NCBI RefSeq assembly: GCF_030816725.1
Contig: NZ_JAUSYG010000001.1
Location: 3,100,001 to 3,164,000, forward strand
DNA length: 64,000 nt
Direction: 5' to 3'
Origin: Pseudarthrobacter defluvii
GTDB lineage: Bacteria > Actinomycetota > Actinomycetes > Actinomycetales > Micrococcaceae
Below the pieces are notes generated by a model. That model was not told where the DNA came from. It made no database searches and saw only the letters and a program-made list of their open reading frames with translations. The position numbers and the translations under genes are program-made. The number at the start of each line of letters is the position of its first letter. Position 1 is the stretch's first letter. Below are positions 16,207 through 25,285 of the stretch, one piece after another.

Positions 16207-16222
16207 GCCGGAGATGGGGACC

Positions 16223-16546
16223 ATGGCAACGGCAGAGGAGTACAGGGCAGTCCACGGCGGCGGGGAACCGCCAGGCGGCCAGGACAGCGACCGTGAGCTC
16301 GGCGATGGCGGATGTAATGTCATCTCCAAGGACAACGGCGGGGTGGTGGGCCGCTGGAGTTCATGGGAAACTGCCAGCGTCGCGTTGAACCGGCTCCAGG
16401 AGCTTGGCGGCCGGTATGAGTACCGTTTGGAGGAATCCCACCGGTGGGTGAACGGACCGGACCACAGCACCACGTGTTCGGTCTGCGGCACCACCCGTGA
16501 CATTCCGGCTTCGGCCGGTACGGCGCTGGGAATTGAGTGGCCCTAG
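16223..16546 (+). CDS. small hypothetical protein with C-terminal CxxC
   Basis: A 107-residue protein starting at ATG 16223 (GGGGA just upstream; ATG 16214 is an alternative). The N-terminus is Gly-rich and flexible. Residues 35-75 look like a small domain (VVGRWSSWETASVALNRLQELGG, then YEYRLEE), and the end carries a single CSVCGTTRD motif that could form half a metal site or a redox pair. It lies 16 bases after the previous gene. Function unknown. Confidence 0.5.
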   Translation: MATAEEYRAVHGGGEPPGGQDSDRELGDGGCNVISKDNGGVVGRWSSWETASVALNRLQELGGRYEYRLEESHRWVNGPDHSTTCSVCGTTRDIPASAGTALGIEWP

Positions 16547-16635
16547 TGCCGGACGATGTACTGACGTTCCTTTCGGAGGGGCGGCTGCACGGAAAGGGCG
16601 GCCGGGAAGGACAAAGGTCCTACGAGAGCGTCTTC

Positions 16636-17310
16636 ATGGATACAGCAGCAGCAACACCATATGAGGCCCCGCCTCCTTCCCTGCCCATCCGGGTCTTCAT
16701 CCTGAATGACCACAAGATGGTCCGGCAAGGACTTAGTGACCTGCTGGAGCACGAGGGCTTCGAGGTGGTTGGCGACAGCGGCTCGGCAGCGGAATCCGTC
16801 CGCCTGATCCATGTCCTGGAACCGGACATAGCGGTGCTGGACGACAGACTGCCGGACGGCACCGGCATTGAGGTGTGCCGGGAAATACGCTCAACCGCCC
16901 CCGGGGTTCGATGCCTGATCCTGACCAGCCTGGACGAACAGCATGCGGTCCGGGCTGCGGTTCTGGCTGGGGCGTCGGGATACGTCATCAAACGCATTGG
17001 AGATAGCGAGGCCCTGGTCAAGTGCATCCGCAGCACCGCCGCCGGTGTTCCGGCGATTTGGCCCGGCGTCAGGGAGAGGGTAGCCGAAAGCCTTTACGCA
17101 ACGGCTTCCGCGCCGTGGCTGAGAGGCATGACGCAAACGGAGCGGAAGGTGCTTGCCCACATGGCACGCGGATACACCAACCGGCAGATCGCGCAGGACA
17201 TGATGCTGCCCGACGCCACCGTTGCCAGCTACGTATCCGCCGTACTTCAAAAGCTGGGGTTCCGGCGGCGGGGCCAGTTGATCCCCGGCGCGTGGGACCT
17301 GCTGCACTGA
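16636..17310 (+). CDS. devR: DevR/DosR-like LuxR-family response regulator
   Basis: A 224-residue NarL/LuxR-type regulator. The receiver spans about 18-130, with VLDDRLPDG around the phospho-acceptor (Asp69) and the conserved Lys in YVIKRIG. This is very close to the DosR receiver pattern. The LuxR helix-turn-helix is C-terminal (LTQTERKVL-type entry, TNRQIAQDM). The recognition helix reads ATVASYVSAVL where DosR has KTVKNYVS, so the DNA-contacting Lys/Lys/Asn residues are lost. ATG 16636 is chosen as a receiver-length start; the frame is open to 16537. It faces the DevS-type kinase gene tail to tail. The symbol reflects family, not proven function. Confidence 0.75.
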   Translation: MDTAAATPYEAPPPSLPIRVFILNDHKMVRQGLSDLLEHEGFEVVGDSGSAAESVRLIHVLEPDIAVLDDRLPDGTGIEVCREIRSTAPGVRCLILTSLDEQHAVRAAVLAGASGYVIKRIGDSEALVKCIRSTAAGVPAIWPGVRERVAESLYATASAPWLRGMTQTERKVLAHMARGYTNRQIAQDMMLPDATVASYVSAVLQKLGFRRRGQLIPGAWDLLH

Positions 17311-17343
17311 CAACAAGGCCCTCGACCGTCGCGCAAAACCCCT

Positions 17344-19023
17344 TCAGCCGGCGGCGGGCGCCGTCCACGTCACGCTGGTGCCTTTGCCGGGGGTGCTGTC
17401 GATCACGCAGCTGCCGCCAAGGCGCTCCGCCCGGTTCCTCATGTTGTTCAACCCGCTGACCCGTTGCGGATCCTTGAACCCGCGGCCGTTGTCGCTCACT
17501 GTCAGGACCACTTCATCTTCCTGCGTGGCCAGAAGGATGGAGATGTCCTCCGACCCCGAATGCCTGACGGCGTTGCTGACGCTCTCCTGGAGGACCCGGA
17601 GGAGTTGTTCGGCAACCTCGCCGCCCACGGCATCGTCCACCGGCCCGGACAGCTGGATCCTGGGGAGGAACCCTGCGGCGTTGGCGGCTTCCTGGACTGC
17701 ACGGAGCACGCGCCCACTGAGAAGCTCCTTGTCGGGTTCCCTCGCCTGCAGTGAGTAGATGGTGTCGCGAAGCTGATGGATGCAGTCGTCCAGCTCCCCG
17801 GTGACGGCCGCGATGCGGCGCTCGTGTGCAGCGGGATCCGAGGTGTAGCGGCGAAGGCCCTGGATGCTCAGCCCAGCCGCGAAGAGCCGTTGGATCACCA
17901 GGTCGTGCAAATCTGCCGCGATCCGTTCCCGGTCTATGAACAGCGCGTGCTCTTCCCGCAGCTGGTTGGCCTTGAGCAGGTCAAGCGTGAGGCCTATCCG
18001 TGACGCAAACACCGCGCTCTGCTCAACGTCCACGTCCGTGTAGCGGTTTCCCCCGGAGCCTCGGGCCAGAATCAGGACACTGTCCCGGTGGCCGTCGCTG
18101 TTGCTCCCCAGCGCCGCTACGAGCACCGGCCCAAGTTTTTCGGCCGACGCCGGGTCGAAGACCTGGAGGGGGTCGCCCAGGGCCTTGGACTCCCCGGTCT
18201 CCAGCACCGTGGACACGACGGACGAATCGGGCAGGTCCTGACCACGGAGAACGGACTGGGCACCCAGGGACGTTCTGCACCTGATGGTTCCGTCCGGACA
18301 TGCCGACGCGATCAGGGACAGTACCGAGCCGGAGGCGTTCAGGGCCCGCTCCGCGATCATGTCCAGGTTTTCCGTGTCGGACCGCGGCTGGTCCTTCAAC
18401 CGGTCGCTGACTTCCATTCCTGCTTCCAGCCACCGCTGGCGCCGCGTACTGTCATCGAACAATTTGGCGTTCTGGATGGCCACACCGGCGGCTGCCGCGA
18501 GGGCAACGGCAAGATCCTCATCCTCACCCGTAAACTCCTGGCCGCCGTTTTTCTCCGTCAGGTACAGGTTCCCGAAAACCTCGTTACGGACCCGCACCGG
18601 GACGCCCAGGAAGGAGTTCATGGGCGGATCGTTGGCCGGGAAACCCACCGCTATGGGGTGCTCGCCCAGGTCGTGGAGGTGCAAAGGCTTGGGTTCGCGG
18701 ATCAACTGGCCAAGCACGCCGTGGTCGGTGGGCAGGTCGCCGATGACCCGGGCACCTTCGTCGTCAATGCCGACCGTAATGAAGTGGCTGAGCTGCTGGT
18801 CATCCCCGATGACGCCCAACGCTCCGTAGCGTGCCCCCACGAGTTCGCACGCTGACTGCACCAGCCTGTCCAGTACTGCTTCCAGGGTGAGGTCCTCGGT
18901 CATGGAGACCACGGCACCGAGCAGGCCCTCAACATGTTCCTGTGCCCTGACTAAATCGTCGGCCCGCTCCACGAACTCCCGCAGGAGTTCCCGGGTTCGT
19001 CGTCTGATGGGTTCACGCCACAT
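17344..19023 (-). CDS. devS: DevS/DosS-like sensor histidine kinase (GAF-GAF-HisKA_3-HATPase)
   Basis: The 559-residue kinase has two N-terminal GAF domains (about 35-190 and 205-345). A HisKA_3 helix follows with RIAADLHDLVIQRLFAAGLSIQG (phospho-His near 376), then a HATPase_c domain (N-box ESVSNAVRH, G-box DNGRGF, GKGTSVTW). This order matches DevS/DosT oxygen and redox sensors; whether the first GAF binds haem cannot be told here. ATG 19023 has GGAG upstream, and the extension to 19110 is unlike the family. It is encoded convergently to devR 34 bases away, an unusual arrangement for a cognate pair. Confidence 0.85.
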   Translation of the reverse strand: MWREPIRRRTRELLREFVERADDLVRAQEHVEGLLGAVVSMTEDLTLEAVLDRLVQSACELVGARYGALGVIGDDQQLSHFITVGIDDEGARVIGDLPTDHGVLGQLIREPKPLHLHDLGEHPIAVGFPANDPPMNSFLGVPVRVRNEVFGNLYLTEKNGGQEFTGEDEDLAVALAAAAGVAIQNAKLFDDSTRRQRWLEAGMEVSDRLKDQPRSDTENLDMIAERALNASGSVLSLIASACPDGTIRCRTSLGAQSVLRGQDLPDSSVVSTVLETGESKALGDPLQVFDPASAEKLGPVLVAALGSNSDGHRDSVLILARGSGGNRYTDVDVEQSAVFASRIGLTLDLLKANQLREEHALFIDRERIAADLHDLVIQRLFAAGLSIQGLRRYTSDPAAHERRIAAVTGELDDCIHQLRDTIYSLQAREPDKELLSGRVLRAVQEAANAAGFLPRIQLSGPVDDAVGGEVAEQLLRVLQESVSNAVRHSGSEDISILLATQEDEVVLTVSDNGRGFKDPQRVSGLNNMRNRAERLGGSCVIDSTPGKGTSVTWTAPAAG

Positions 19024-19136
19024 GAATATTGCTCCAAATCGAACGCATTCACGGCGGTCTGCATCACCTTCGAACACATAAAGACGAGCCCCAGCGCCTC
19101 TATAAACCATGCTAACAACCCACAGCCCTGCTGGCG

Positions 19137-21848
19137 CTAGAGATTACGAACGGGCCTATTCCGCCGTGCCCTGCGTGCCCTCACGGCAGGCGCTGGCAGC
19201 GGAGGCACCCGGACGGGAATGCTGAACCGGAACGCCCGCCGGGAGATGTGGTGCGTGGCGTGCCGGCGCTGCACGGGCGGCGGCGGAGCCGCCAACTGCT
19301 GTGCATCACGGGCAAAGAACCACTGCTTGGCCAGCTCCACCAGCACCAGGTACACCACCACCATGCCCAGCAAAGCCAGGAAGAACGGCACCGGCAACGG
19401 GTCGAAGCCCAGCACGCTTGCCAGGGGTGAAAGCGGCAGGAATACCCCCAGCGCCACCACGCCCAGGGACGCTGCGAGCAGGCCAGCGGATGGCCGGCTG
19501 CGCAGGAACGGCACGCGCCGGGTGCGGATGGCGAAGATGATCAGCGTCTGGGTGGCGATGGATTCGATGAACCAGCCGGCCCTGAACTCCCCCGGCGCCG
19601 CGGTGAAGACGAACAGCATCAGGGCGAAGGTGGCGAAGTCGAACAGTGAACTGATGGGCCCGAAGAGCAGCATGAACCGGCGGATGAAGGCGATGTTCCA
19701 GTGCGAGGGGGCACGGAGTTGTTCCTTGTCCACGCGGTCGCCCGGGATGGCCAGCTGCCCGGAGTCGTAGAGCAGATTATTGAGCAGGATCTGGCCGGGC
19801 AGCATGGGCAGGAAGCTGAGCACCACGGAGGCCGTGGCCGCGCTGAACATGTTGCCGAAGTTACTGGACGTTCCCATCAGCACGTACTTGATGGTGTTGG
19901 CGAAGATCCGCCGGCCCTCCATCACGCCGTCCGCCAGGACGCCGAGGTCCTTGTCCAAGAGGACGACGTCGGCCGCGTCCTTGGCCACGTCCGTTGCGGT
20001 ATCGACGGAAATGCCGATGTCCGCCTTGTGCAGTGCCAGCGCATCGTTGACGCCGTCGCCCATGAAGCCCACCGCCCCGCCGCTTTCCCGAAGCAAAGTG
20101 ATGATGCGTGCCTTTTGTTCGGGGGAGACGCGGGCGAAGATGGTGGCCGTGCGCGCGGCGGCGGCAAGGTCGGCGTCGGACATTCCCTCAACCTCGGCGC
20201 CTGTCAGCGTGCCGCCGGAGATCACGTCCAGGTCCGCGCACGCCCGCTCCGCCACTTTGGCGTTGTCCCCGGTGGCGAGTTTCACCGAGATGCCCAGCGC
20301 CTCAAGCCGGTCCAGCGACTGCCGGGCGTTGGCCTTGGGCCGGTCCAGGAACACCAGGAAGCCGGCAAGGGTGAGGTCCTGCTCATCGGCACGAGTCAGC
20401 CGGCTGAGCCCCGCCGCAGGGCGGGTGGCGACGGCAACCACCCGGGAGCCGGCGTCGAACTGTTCATCCAGCAGCGCCTGCGCTGCCAGGGTGATGGGCG
20501 CGCACAGGGCCAGGACATCTTCGGGGGCACCCTTGGTGACCAGCAGGGCGGGGCCGCCGGCTTCACTGACCAGCGCCGTGGTCCGGCGGCGCTGGTGGTC
20601 GAAGCCAATCAGGTCCAGCCGCTCGAACCGTGCGGGGTCGAAGGCCGCCGCGCCGGGGCTCTCCCACAGCGCGGCATCCAGCGGGTTCTGGCCGGCGGAG
20701 GAGACCTTCGCGCCGGCGTAGTTCGCCTCGGTAGCCAGCAGGCCCAGGGTGAGCAGGCCGGCGTCGGACATTGTGTCACTGGCCGGGAGGGCACGGGTGA
20801 AGCTGATCTTCCCCTCGGTGAGGGTCCCGGTTTTGTCCGTGACCAGGATGTCCATGTCCCCCAGGTCCTCGATGCACACCAGCCGCTTGACCAGGACCTT
20901 CCGCTTGGCCAGCTGGCGGGTGCCGGTGGCCAGGCTGGTGCTGACGACGGCGGGCAGCAGCTGCGGTGTGATGCCCACCGCGATGGCCAGTGAGAAGAGC
21001 AGCGATTCCAGCAGGGGCCGCTGCAGCAGCAGGTTGGCGACGAAGATCAGCGACGTGAGCACCACGGCCACCTGCAGCAGCAGGAACGAGAACCGTTTGA
21101 GGCCCAGCTGGAACTCGGTCTGCGGCTGCCGTTCGCCCAGGCCCAGCGCGATCCGGCCGAACTCGGCGCGGCCGCCGGTGGCCACCACCACGCCGCTGCA
21201 GCCGCCGGACTGGATCACGGTGCCCATGAACACGCAGGAGGCGAGGTCGGCAAGGGAGGCGCCGCCGGGAACGGGGGCAGGATCCTTGGCGGCCGCCTGG
21301 GACTCGCCCGTAAGGATGCTTTCGTCGCAGAGCAGGTTGTTCGTGGTGAGGAGCCGGATATCCGCCGGGACAATTGCACCCAGGGAAAGATGGACGACGT
21401 CGCCGGGCACCAGGGCGGTGACGTCCACTTCCCGGGTGGTCCCGCCGCGCTGGACGGCAGCCTTGTGGGTGACACGGGAGTGCAGGGCCTCGGAGGCGAG
21501 TTCAGCGCGGTATTCATTGGCGAAGCCGAGGCCCACGCTGACCAGCAGGATCACGCCGATCACGATCGAGTTGGTGGCGTCGCCGAGGAACAGTGACAGG
21601 CCGGCCGTGACGATCAGGAGAATGAGGATGGGGCTGGCTAACTGCCGGCCCAGCACGGCCCAGGCGTTGGCGCGGTGCGTCCGGACGGCATTGGGCCCCA
21701 GCTGCTCCAGGCGGCGGCCCGCTTCCTCCTCGCTGAGGCCGCCCGGACCGGAGCCCAGGCGCGCCAGCGTCTGTTCCGCCTTGAGGCTCGCGGCGTCGGT
21801 GATCGGCAGCTGGAGCGAGCCGCGCTCCCGGACGTTCAGGTCTGTCAT
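19137..21848 (-). CDS. mgtA: Mg2+-transporting P-type ATPase (type IIIB)
   Basis: A 903-residue P-type ATPase. It contains the TGES actuator motif (near 180), the phosphorylation loop DKTGTLTEG (Asp near 337), GDGVND in the P domain and the MgtA-like late helices NNLLYDSGQLAIPGD. It would import Mg2+ at the expense of ATP under low Mg2+. The C-terminal about 60 residues are Pro/Arg/His-rich and longer than usual, perhaps a cytosolic tail. No M-box riboswitch was recognised upstream. It stands alone between devS and a hydrolase gene, all leftward. Confidence 0.92.
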   Translation of the reverse strand: MTDLNVRERGSLQLPITDAASLKAEQTLARLGSGPGGLSEEEAGRRLEQLGPNAVRTHRANAWAVLGRQLASPILILLIVTAGLSLFLGDATNSIVIGVILLVSVGLGFANEYRAELASEALHSRVTHKAAVQRGGTTREVDVTALVPGDVVHLSLGAIVPADIRLLTTNNLLCDESILTGESQAAAKDPAPVPGGASLADLASCVFMGTVIQSGGCSGVVVATGGRAEFGRIALGLGERQPQTEFQLGLKRFSFLLLQVAVVLTSLIFVANLLLQRPLLESLLFSLAIAVGITPQLLPAVVSTSLATGTRQLAKRKVLVKRLVCIEDLGDMDILVTDKTGTLTEGKISFTRALPASDTMSDAGLLTLGLLATEANYAGAKVSSAGQNPLDAALWESPGAAAFDPARFERLDLIGFDHQRRRTTALVSEAGGPALLVTKGAPEDVLALCAPITLAAQALLDEQFDAGSRVVAVATRPAAGLSRLTRADEQDLTLAGFLVFLDRPKANARQSLDRLEALGISVKLATGDNAKVAERACADLDVISGGTLTGAEVEGMSDADLAAAARTATIFARVSPEQKARIITLLRESGGAVGFMGDGVNDALALHKADIGISVDTATDVAKDAADVVLLDKDLGVLADGVMEGRRIFANTIKYVLMGTSSNFGNMFSAATASVVLSFLPMLPGQILLNNLLYDSGQLAIPGDRVDKEQLRAPSHWNIAFIRRFMLLFGPISSLFDFATFALMLFVFTAAPGEFRAGWFIESIATQTLIIFAIRTRRVPFLRSRPSAGLLAASLGVVALGVFLPLSPLASVLGFDPLPVPFFLALLGMVVVYLVLVELAKQWFFARDAQQLAAPPPPVQRRHATHHISRRAFRFSIPVRVPPLPAPAVRARRARRNRPVRNL

Positions 21849-21957
21849 GCCGGATCCGTTCGGACACGTTGGACGGGGAATTTGCCTTTACCGCACTAGG
21901 GTACGACTCGTCTCTGACAGTCGCCCGTACAAATCCCGCCCTTCGCGACACCCAGCC

Positions 21958-22650
21958 TCACGGTGCCCGCTCCCCCAGCCACCCCGTGACAGCGTTGAGG
22001 AACTGGTGCGGTGCGGCGGCATGCACATTGTGCCCTGCCTCCAGGGTGACCAGGGCGCAGTCCGGGATCAGTTCCGCGGCCTCGGCCAGCAGCTCCTGAG
22101 GAATGTGGCTGCCGTTCCCGCCGCCGACCAGCAGCGTGGGCACCGTAATTTCGGGCAGCCTGGGCCACCAGCGGCGCGAAGGGTCGTTGACCTGCCCGGC
22201 GATTGCGGGGACAACGGCCCAGTCGAAGGGCAGCTCGCCCGGGGGCTGCTCGGGCAGCGCCCGCGTCCGCGGATAAGGCGGCGGTGCATCCTCAATGACC
22301 AGGCGGGCCAGTCGGCCGGGTTGCGCAAGTGCGACGAGATAGGCCACCACTCCGCCCATGGAATGCCCAACCAGGATCACGTTACGGAGGTCCAGGGCCT
22401 CGAGGACAATCGCAACGTCGTCACGCATGAGTTCAAAGGAATACTTCCCAGGCCGGCCGCTGCCCCCGTGGCCCCGAAGGTCGACGGCGAGCACCCGGTA
22501 GTCGGCTGCGAGGGCACCGGCAATTGTTCTCCAGTCCCCCGCGGTGTCGCCCAGGGCATGAAGCAGCACCACGGGAGGTGCGCCGGGATCGCCGGACTCC
22601 TGGAGGCTGATGTGCACGCCGTCTGCTCCGGTCAGGGCCAGGGTTTTCAT
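21958..22650 (-). CDS. alpha/beta hydrolase
   Basis: A 230-residue hydrolase. It has the oxyanion motif LLHALGD, nucleophile elbow GHSMGG (Ser near 98) and C-terminal base His in EAGHNVH near 205, with a plausible Asp/Glu in the preceding strand. It resembles 3-oxoadipate enol-lactonase or esterase-like hydrolases, but the substrate is open. The start overlaps the upstream methyltransferase stop by 4 bases (ATGA), so the two are translationally coupled. Together they may process a small metabolite. Confidence 0.85.
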   Translation of the reverse strand: MKTLALTGADGVHISLQESGDPGAPPVVLLHALGDTAGDWRTIAGALAADYRVLAVDLRGHGGSGRPGKYSFELMRDDVAIVLEALDLRNVILVGHSMGGVVAYLVALAQPGRLARLVIEDAPPPYPRTRALPEQPPGELPFDWAVVPAIAGQVNDPSRRWWPRLPEITVPTLLVGGGNGSHIPQELLAEAAELIPDCALVTLEAGHNVHAAAPHQFLNAVTGWLGERAP

Positions 22651-23324
22651 GTCGCGGAGCCTGAGCCGACCGGTTTTGGCGTCGAGTTGGCCGGCCCGGG
22701 GCTGGTGGCGTGGCCCAGGATGTGGGCGATGGGAGGGTTGAACCGCTGGACGGCGAAGCCGAACCGCTCGTGGTCCTGGACCGTGAAACCTGCCGCGGTG
22801 ATCGCGGCCAGGGTGTCCCGGTTGAGGTGGCATCCGCCCATGAACCGGCCCCACACCGGGGTCAGCACGTCCTCCGTTCTGCCCAGGAACGGGTGGGCGG
22901 AGCGGACGTGCTCGTAAAAGGCCAAGGTCCCGCCGGGGCGCAGGACGCGGCGGATCTCCGCGAGCACGGCAGCCTGGTCCTTGACGCTGCAAAGGACAAG
23001 GCTGGCCACCACGGCGTCGGCGCTGCCGTTTTCCGCGGGGATCTGCTCCGCGGCCGCATCAACAACAGTCACCGGTACGCTGGCGGAAGCAGCCGCCATC
23101 TGCGCCACGCCGCGCAGATAGTCATCGGGTTCCAGGGCCAGCACGTGGCTGACGGCCGGCGGGTAGAGCGCGAAGGACGATCCCGCGCCCGCTCCTATTT
23201 CAATGACGGATCCGTGCAGTCCGGCGAGGATCCTGCGCCGGTGGTCAGCTGCCCCGCGGCGGTCCATGCCGGCCACTCCCTTGGCGAAGGCGCGGGCGAA
23301 CAACGGGTGCTGCAGCCGGTCCAT
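22647..23324 (-). CDS. class I SAM-dependent methyltransferase
   Basis: A 225-residue methyltransferase. Motif I is VIEIGAGAG (near 41), an acidic residue follows in LALEPDDY, and motif III is RVLRPGGTLAFYEH. This is the UbiE/methyltransferase-11 pattern. ATG 23324 is preceded by GGGAGG; the open frame from 23360 lacks a ribosome site. It is the first gene of a two-gene unit with the alpha/beta hydrolase. The acceptor substrate is unknown; METTL7-like small proteins have a similar layout. Confidence 0.85.
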   Translation of the reverse strand: MDRLQHPLFARAFAKGVAGMDRRGAADHRRRILAGLHGSVIEIGAGAGSSFALYPPAVSHVLALEPDDYLRGVAQMAAASASVPVTVVDAAAEQIPAENGSADAVVASLVLCSVKDQAAVLAEIRRVLRPGGTLAFYEHVRSAHPFLGRTEDVLTPVWGRFMGGCHLNRDTLAAITAAGFTVQDHERFGFAVQRFNPPIAHILGHATSPGPANSTPKPVGSGSAT

Positions 23325-23369
23325 CCGGTTACCTCCCTGGCGCTGCTGTCCGGACTCCATGCTCCACTA

Positions 23370-24104
23370 CTACTTAAGGCTCAGCACCTCGTCAATTGGC
23401 CGGCCGTTCACGAACACCTGCGCGCTGGTGGCACCGGAAGCGGCCATGGCGGTGTACTCCAGCTGCGCCTTCGCCCTGGGTATATCGCAGACACCGCCGA
23501 GCATGAACTGCCCGGAAAGCCAGATGCTGATGGTGCTTCCGTTCAGCTCCCCGCCCAGGTACGTCAGGTTGGACTGGTACAGCACGTTGATCAGTCCGGA
23601 CAGGCCCACGTCGCGCTTCTTGTTGGCGAGCAGGGTCTCCACGCTCGGCCGCACCTGGTCGGTGAACTTGACCGGCGCCGTGGTGGTGGCCACCAGGCTG
23701 TCGCCGCAGCCGATCCGGGGGCCGGACACTCCGTTGTCATCCACCGCCACGTAGTAGATGGTCAGCGGGGCCACCTGCTCCGGGAGTCCGGTGGGCTGGG
23801 GTTCCTGCGTGGGCTGCGGTTCCTGCGTTACCGGGCTGGCGGGAGCGGACGACGGCGGCGGGGCAGCCGGGCTGGTGGGCACGGCTGACGTACTGGGCGG
23901 CGAAGTCGGCGTCGCCGTTGTGGTGCCGCCCGCCGTCGTGCTTGGACTGGCGCTGCTGGTGGCGCTGGCGCTGCTGGTGGCGCTCGCGGACGGTGCAGCT
24001 GAACTGCTGGTCGGGGACGGACTGGGCGGGCCGAAGCAGCCCGTAATGAGCATCAGGCCGCTGAGCCCGAGAACGCTGAGTGCCGTAAGCCTGGGCCTGG
24101 TCAT
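23370..24104 (-). CDS. GerMN-domain lipoprotein
   Basis: A 244-residue lipoprotein. The signal peptide ends in the lipobox LITGC (Cys near 23), followed by about 80 residues of Ser/Ala/Thr/Pro-rich linker with SASAT-type repeats. The C-terminal 140 residues match the GerMN/sporulation-type domain (LTIYYVAVDD at the start, NLTYLGGELNG and AQLEYTAMA), which in actinobacteria is found in surface lipoproteins. AGGGGGG precedes ATG 24104. A DevR-box-like palindrome lies about 80 bases upstream. Confidence 0.8.
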   Translation of the reverse strand: MTRPRLTALSVLGLSGLMLITGCFGPPSPSPTSSSAAPSASATSSASATSSASPSTTAGGTTTATPTSPPSTSAVPTSPAAPPPSSAPASPVTQEPQPTQEPQPTGLPEQVAPLTIYYVAVDDNGVSGPRIGCGDSLVATTTAPVKFTDQVRPSVETLLANKKRDVGLSGLINVLYQSNLTYLGGELNGSTISIWLSGQFMLGGVCDIPRAKAQLEYTAMAASGATSAQVFVNGRPIDEVLSLK

Positions 24105-24182
24105 GATGCCCCCCCTTGAATGCGGGCCCCGCGGTTGCGGGACCCACATTCAAGCTACGCCTGAGGGTTGCTGCGGGGACAG

Positions 24183-24194
24183 GGACTTAAGTCC
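24183..24194. promoter_or_regulatory. DosR-box-like palindrome upstream of GerMN lipoprotein gene
   Basis: GGACTTAAGTCC is a perfect 12-bp palindrome, preceded by G so that the core reads GGGACTTAAGTCC. This closely resembles the published DosR/DevR consensus (GGGACT-WW-AGTCCC). It lies 79 bases upstream of the lipoprotein start. Whether the local DevR can use it is doubtful given its changed recognition helix. Confidence 0.5.
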
Positions 24195-24205
24195 ACGCAA
24201 TCGAT

Positions 24206-25261
24206 TTACGGATGCACCAGCACCTTTACCGCCGTGTCCTTGTGGTTGATGAGGGTGTCAAAGCCGTGCTCCACCAGGTCCTCCAGCGCGATCCGGCCCG
24301 TAATGAACGGCTTGAGGTCCACCTTGCCCTCCTGCACCATCTTGATCACGGCCGGGTGGTCCCGGACGTAGGCGATGGTGCCGCGCAGGTCGATCTCCTT
24401 GAGCACCAGCTTCTGCATGTCCACGGTGGCCGGCGCGCCCCAGATGGACACGTTGACCACCACCGCCCCGGGCCTGACGGCGTCGAGCATGGTGTCCAGC
24501 ACCGCGTTCACGCCCGCGCATTCGAAGGCGACGTCCGCACCCGTGCCGCCGGTCAGTTCCCGGACCCGGGCGGGGACGTCCTCCTTGCTGGGATCCAGGA
24601 CGTGGTCGGCCACGCCGCTGGAGGTGGCTTTTTCCTTGCGGGCCTGGGTGAGCTCGCTGATGATCGTGGTGACGCCCATGCCCTTGAGAACGGCGGCGGT
24701 AAGCAGGCCGATGGGCCCGGACCCGCCCACCAGGGCAACGTCGCCCTCCTTGGCGCCGCTGCGGGCCACCGCGTGGTGGGCCACGGAGAGCGGCTCGATC
24801 AGGGCGGCCTCATCCAAGGGAATGTTGCCGATGGGGTGCACCCACCGCCGGTCCACCACGATCTTCTCGCTCAGCCCTCCCCCGCCGCCGGCGAGCCCGA
24901 TGAACCCCATCTGCCGGCACAGGTGGTAGCTGCCCGCTTGGCACATGTCGCAGTCACCGTCCACGAAATACGGCTCGACGACGACGTTGTCACCCACTGC
25001 CAGCCCCTCGACCCCTTCGCCGATTTCAGAGACAGTCCCGGAGAATTCGTGCCCCAGGGTCACCGGGGATTCCTCGTGGGACAGCGGGTGCGGATGCCCG
25101 GGCGCGGGACAGAAGATCGGCCCCTCCAGGAACTCGTGCAGGTCCGTGCCGCAGATGCCGCACCACGCGACGTCGATCTTCACCGCCCCCGCCCGCAGCT
25201 CCGGCTCCGGGATGTCCTCGATCCTGATGTCCTTGCGGGCGTGGAAACGTGCTGCCTTCAT
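24206..25261 (-). CDS. bdhA: zinc-dependent (R,R)-butanediol dehydrogenase-type alcohol dehydrogenase
   Basis: A 351-residue medium-chain dehydrogenase. Catalytic Zn ligands appear as CGICGTDLHEF (Cys near 34) and GHEFSG (His near 70). The structural-Zn loop is reduced to two Cys (CDMCQ), as in butanediol dehydrogenases. The cofactor loop is GGSGPIGLL near 180. It would interconvert acetoin and 2,3-butanediol or a related vicinal diol with NAD(H). GGAGG precedes the ATG. It is 24 bases downstream of the monooxygenase gene, suggesting an operon controlled by the divergent GAF regulator. Confidence 0.85.
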   Translation of the reverse strand: MKAARFHARKDIRIEDIPEPELRAGAVKIDVAWCGICGTDLHEFLEGPIFCPAPGHPHPLSHEESPVTLGHEFSGTVSEIGEGVEGLAVGDNVVVEPYFVDGDCDMCQAGSYHLCRQMGFIGLAGGGGGLSEKIVVDRRWVHPIGNIPLDEAALIEPLSVAHHAVARSGAKEGDVALVGGSGPIGLLTAAVLKGMGVTTIISELTQARKEKATSSGVADHVLDPSKEDVPARVRELTGGTGADVAFECAGVNAVLDTMLDAVRPGAVVVNVSIWGAPATVDMQKLVLKEIDLRGTIAYVRDHPAVIKMVQEGKVDLKPFITGRIALEDLVEHGFDTLINHKDTAVKVLVHP

Positions 25262-25285
25262 GATTCCTCCATGCTGTAAACGCGG

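Noticed and set aside
21849..21957. Mg2+ riboswitch (M-box) upstream of mgtA
   Set aside because: The leader is only about 100 bases and shows no recognisable M-box helices.
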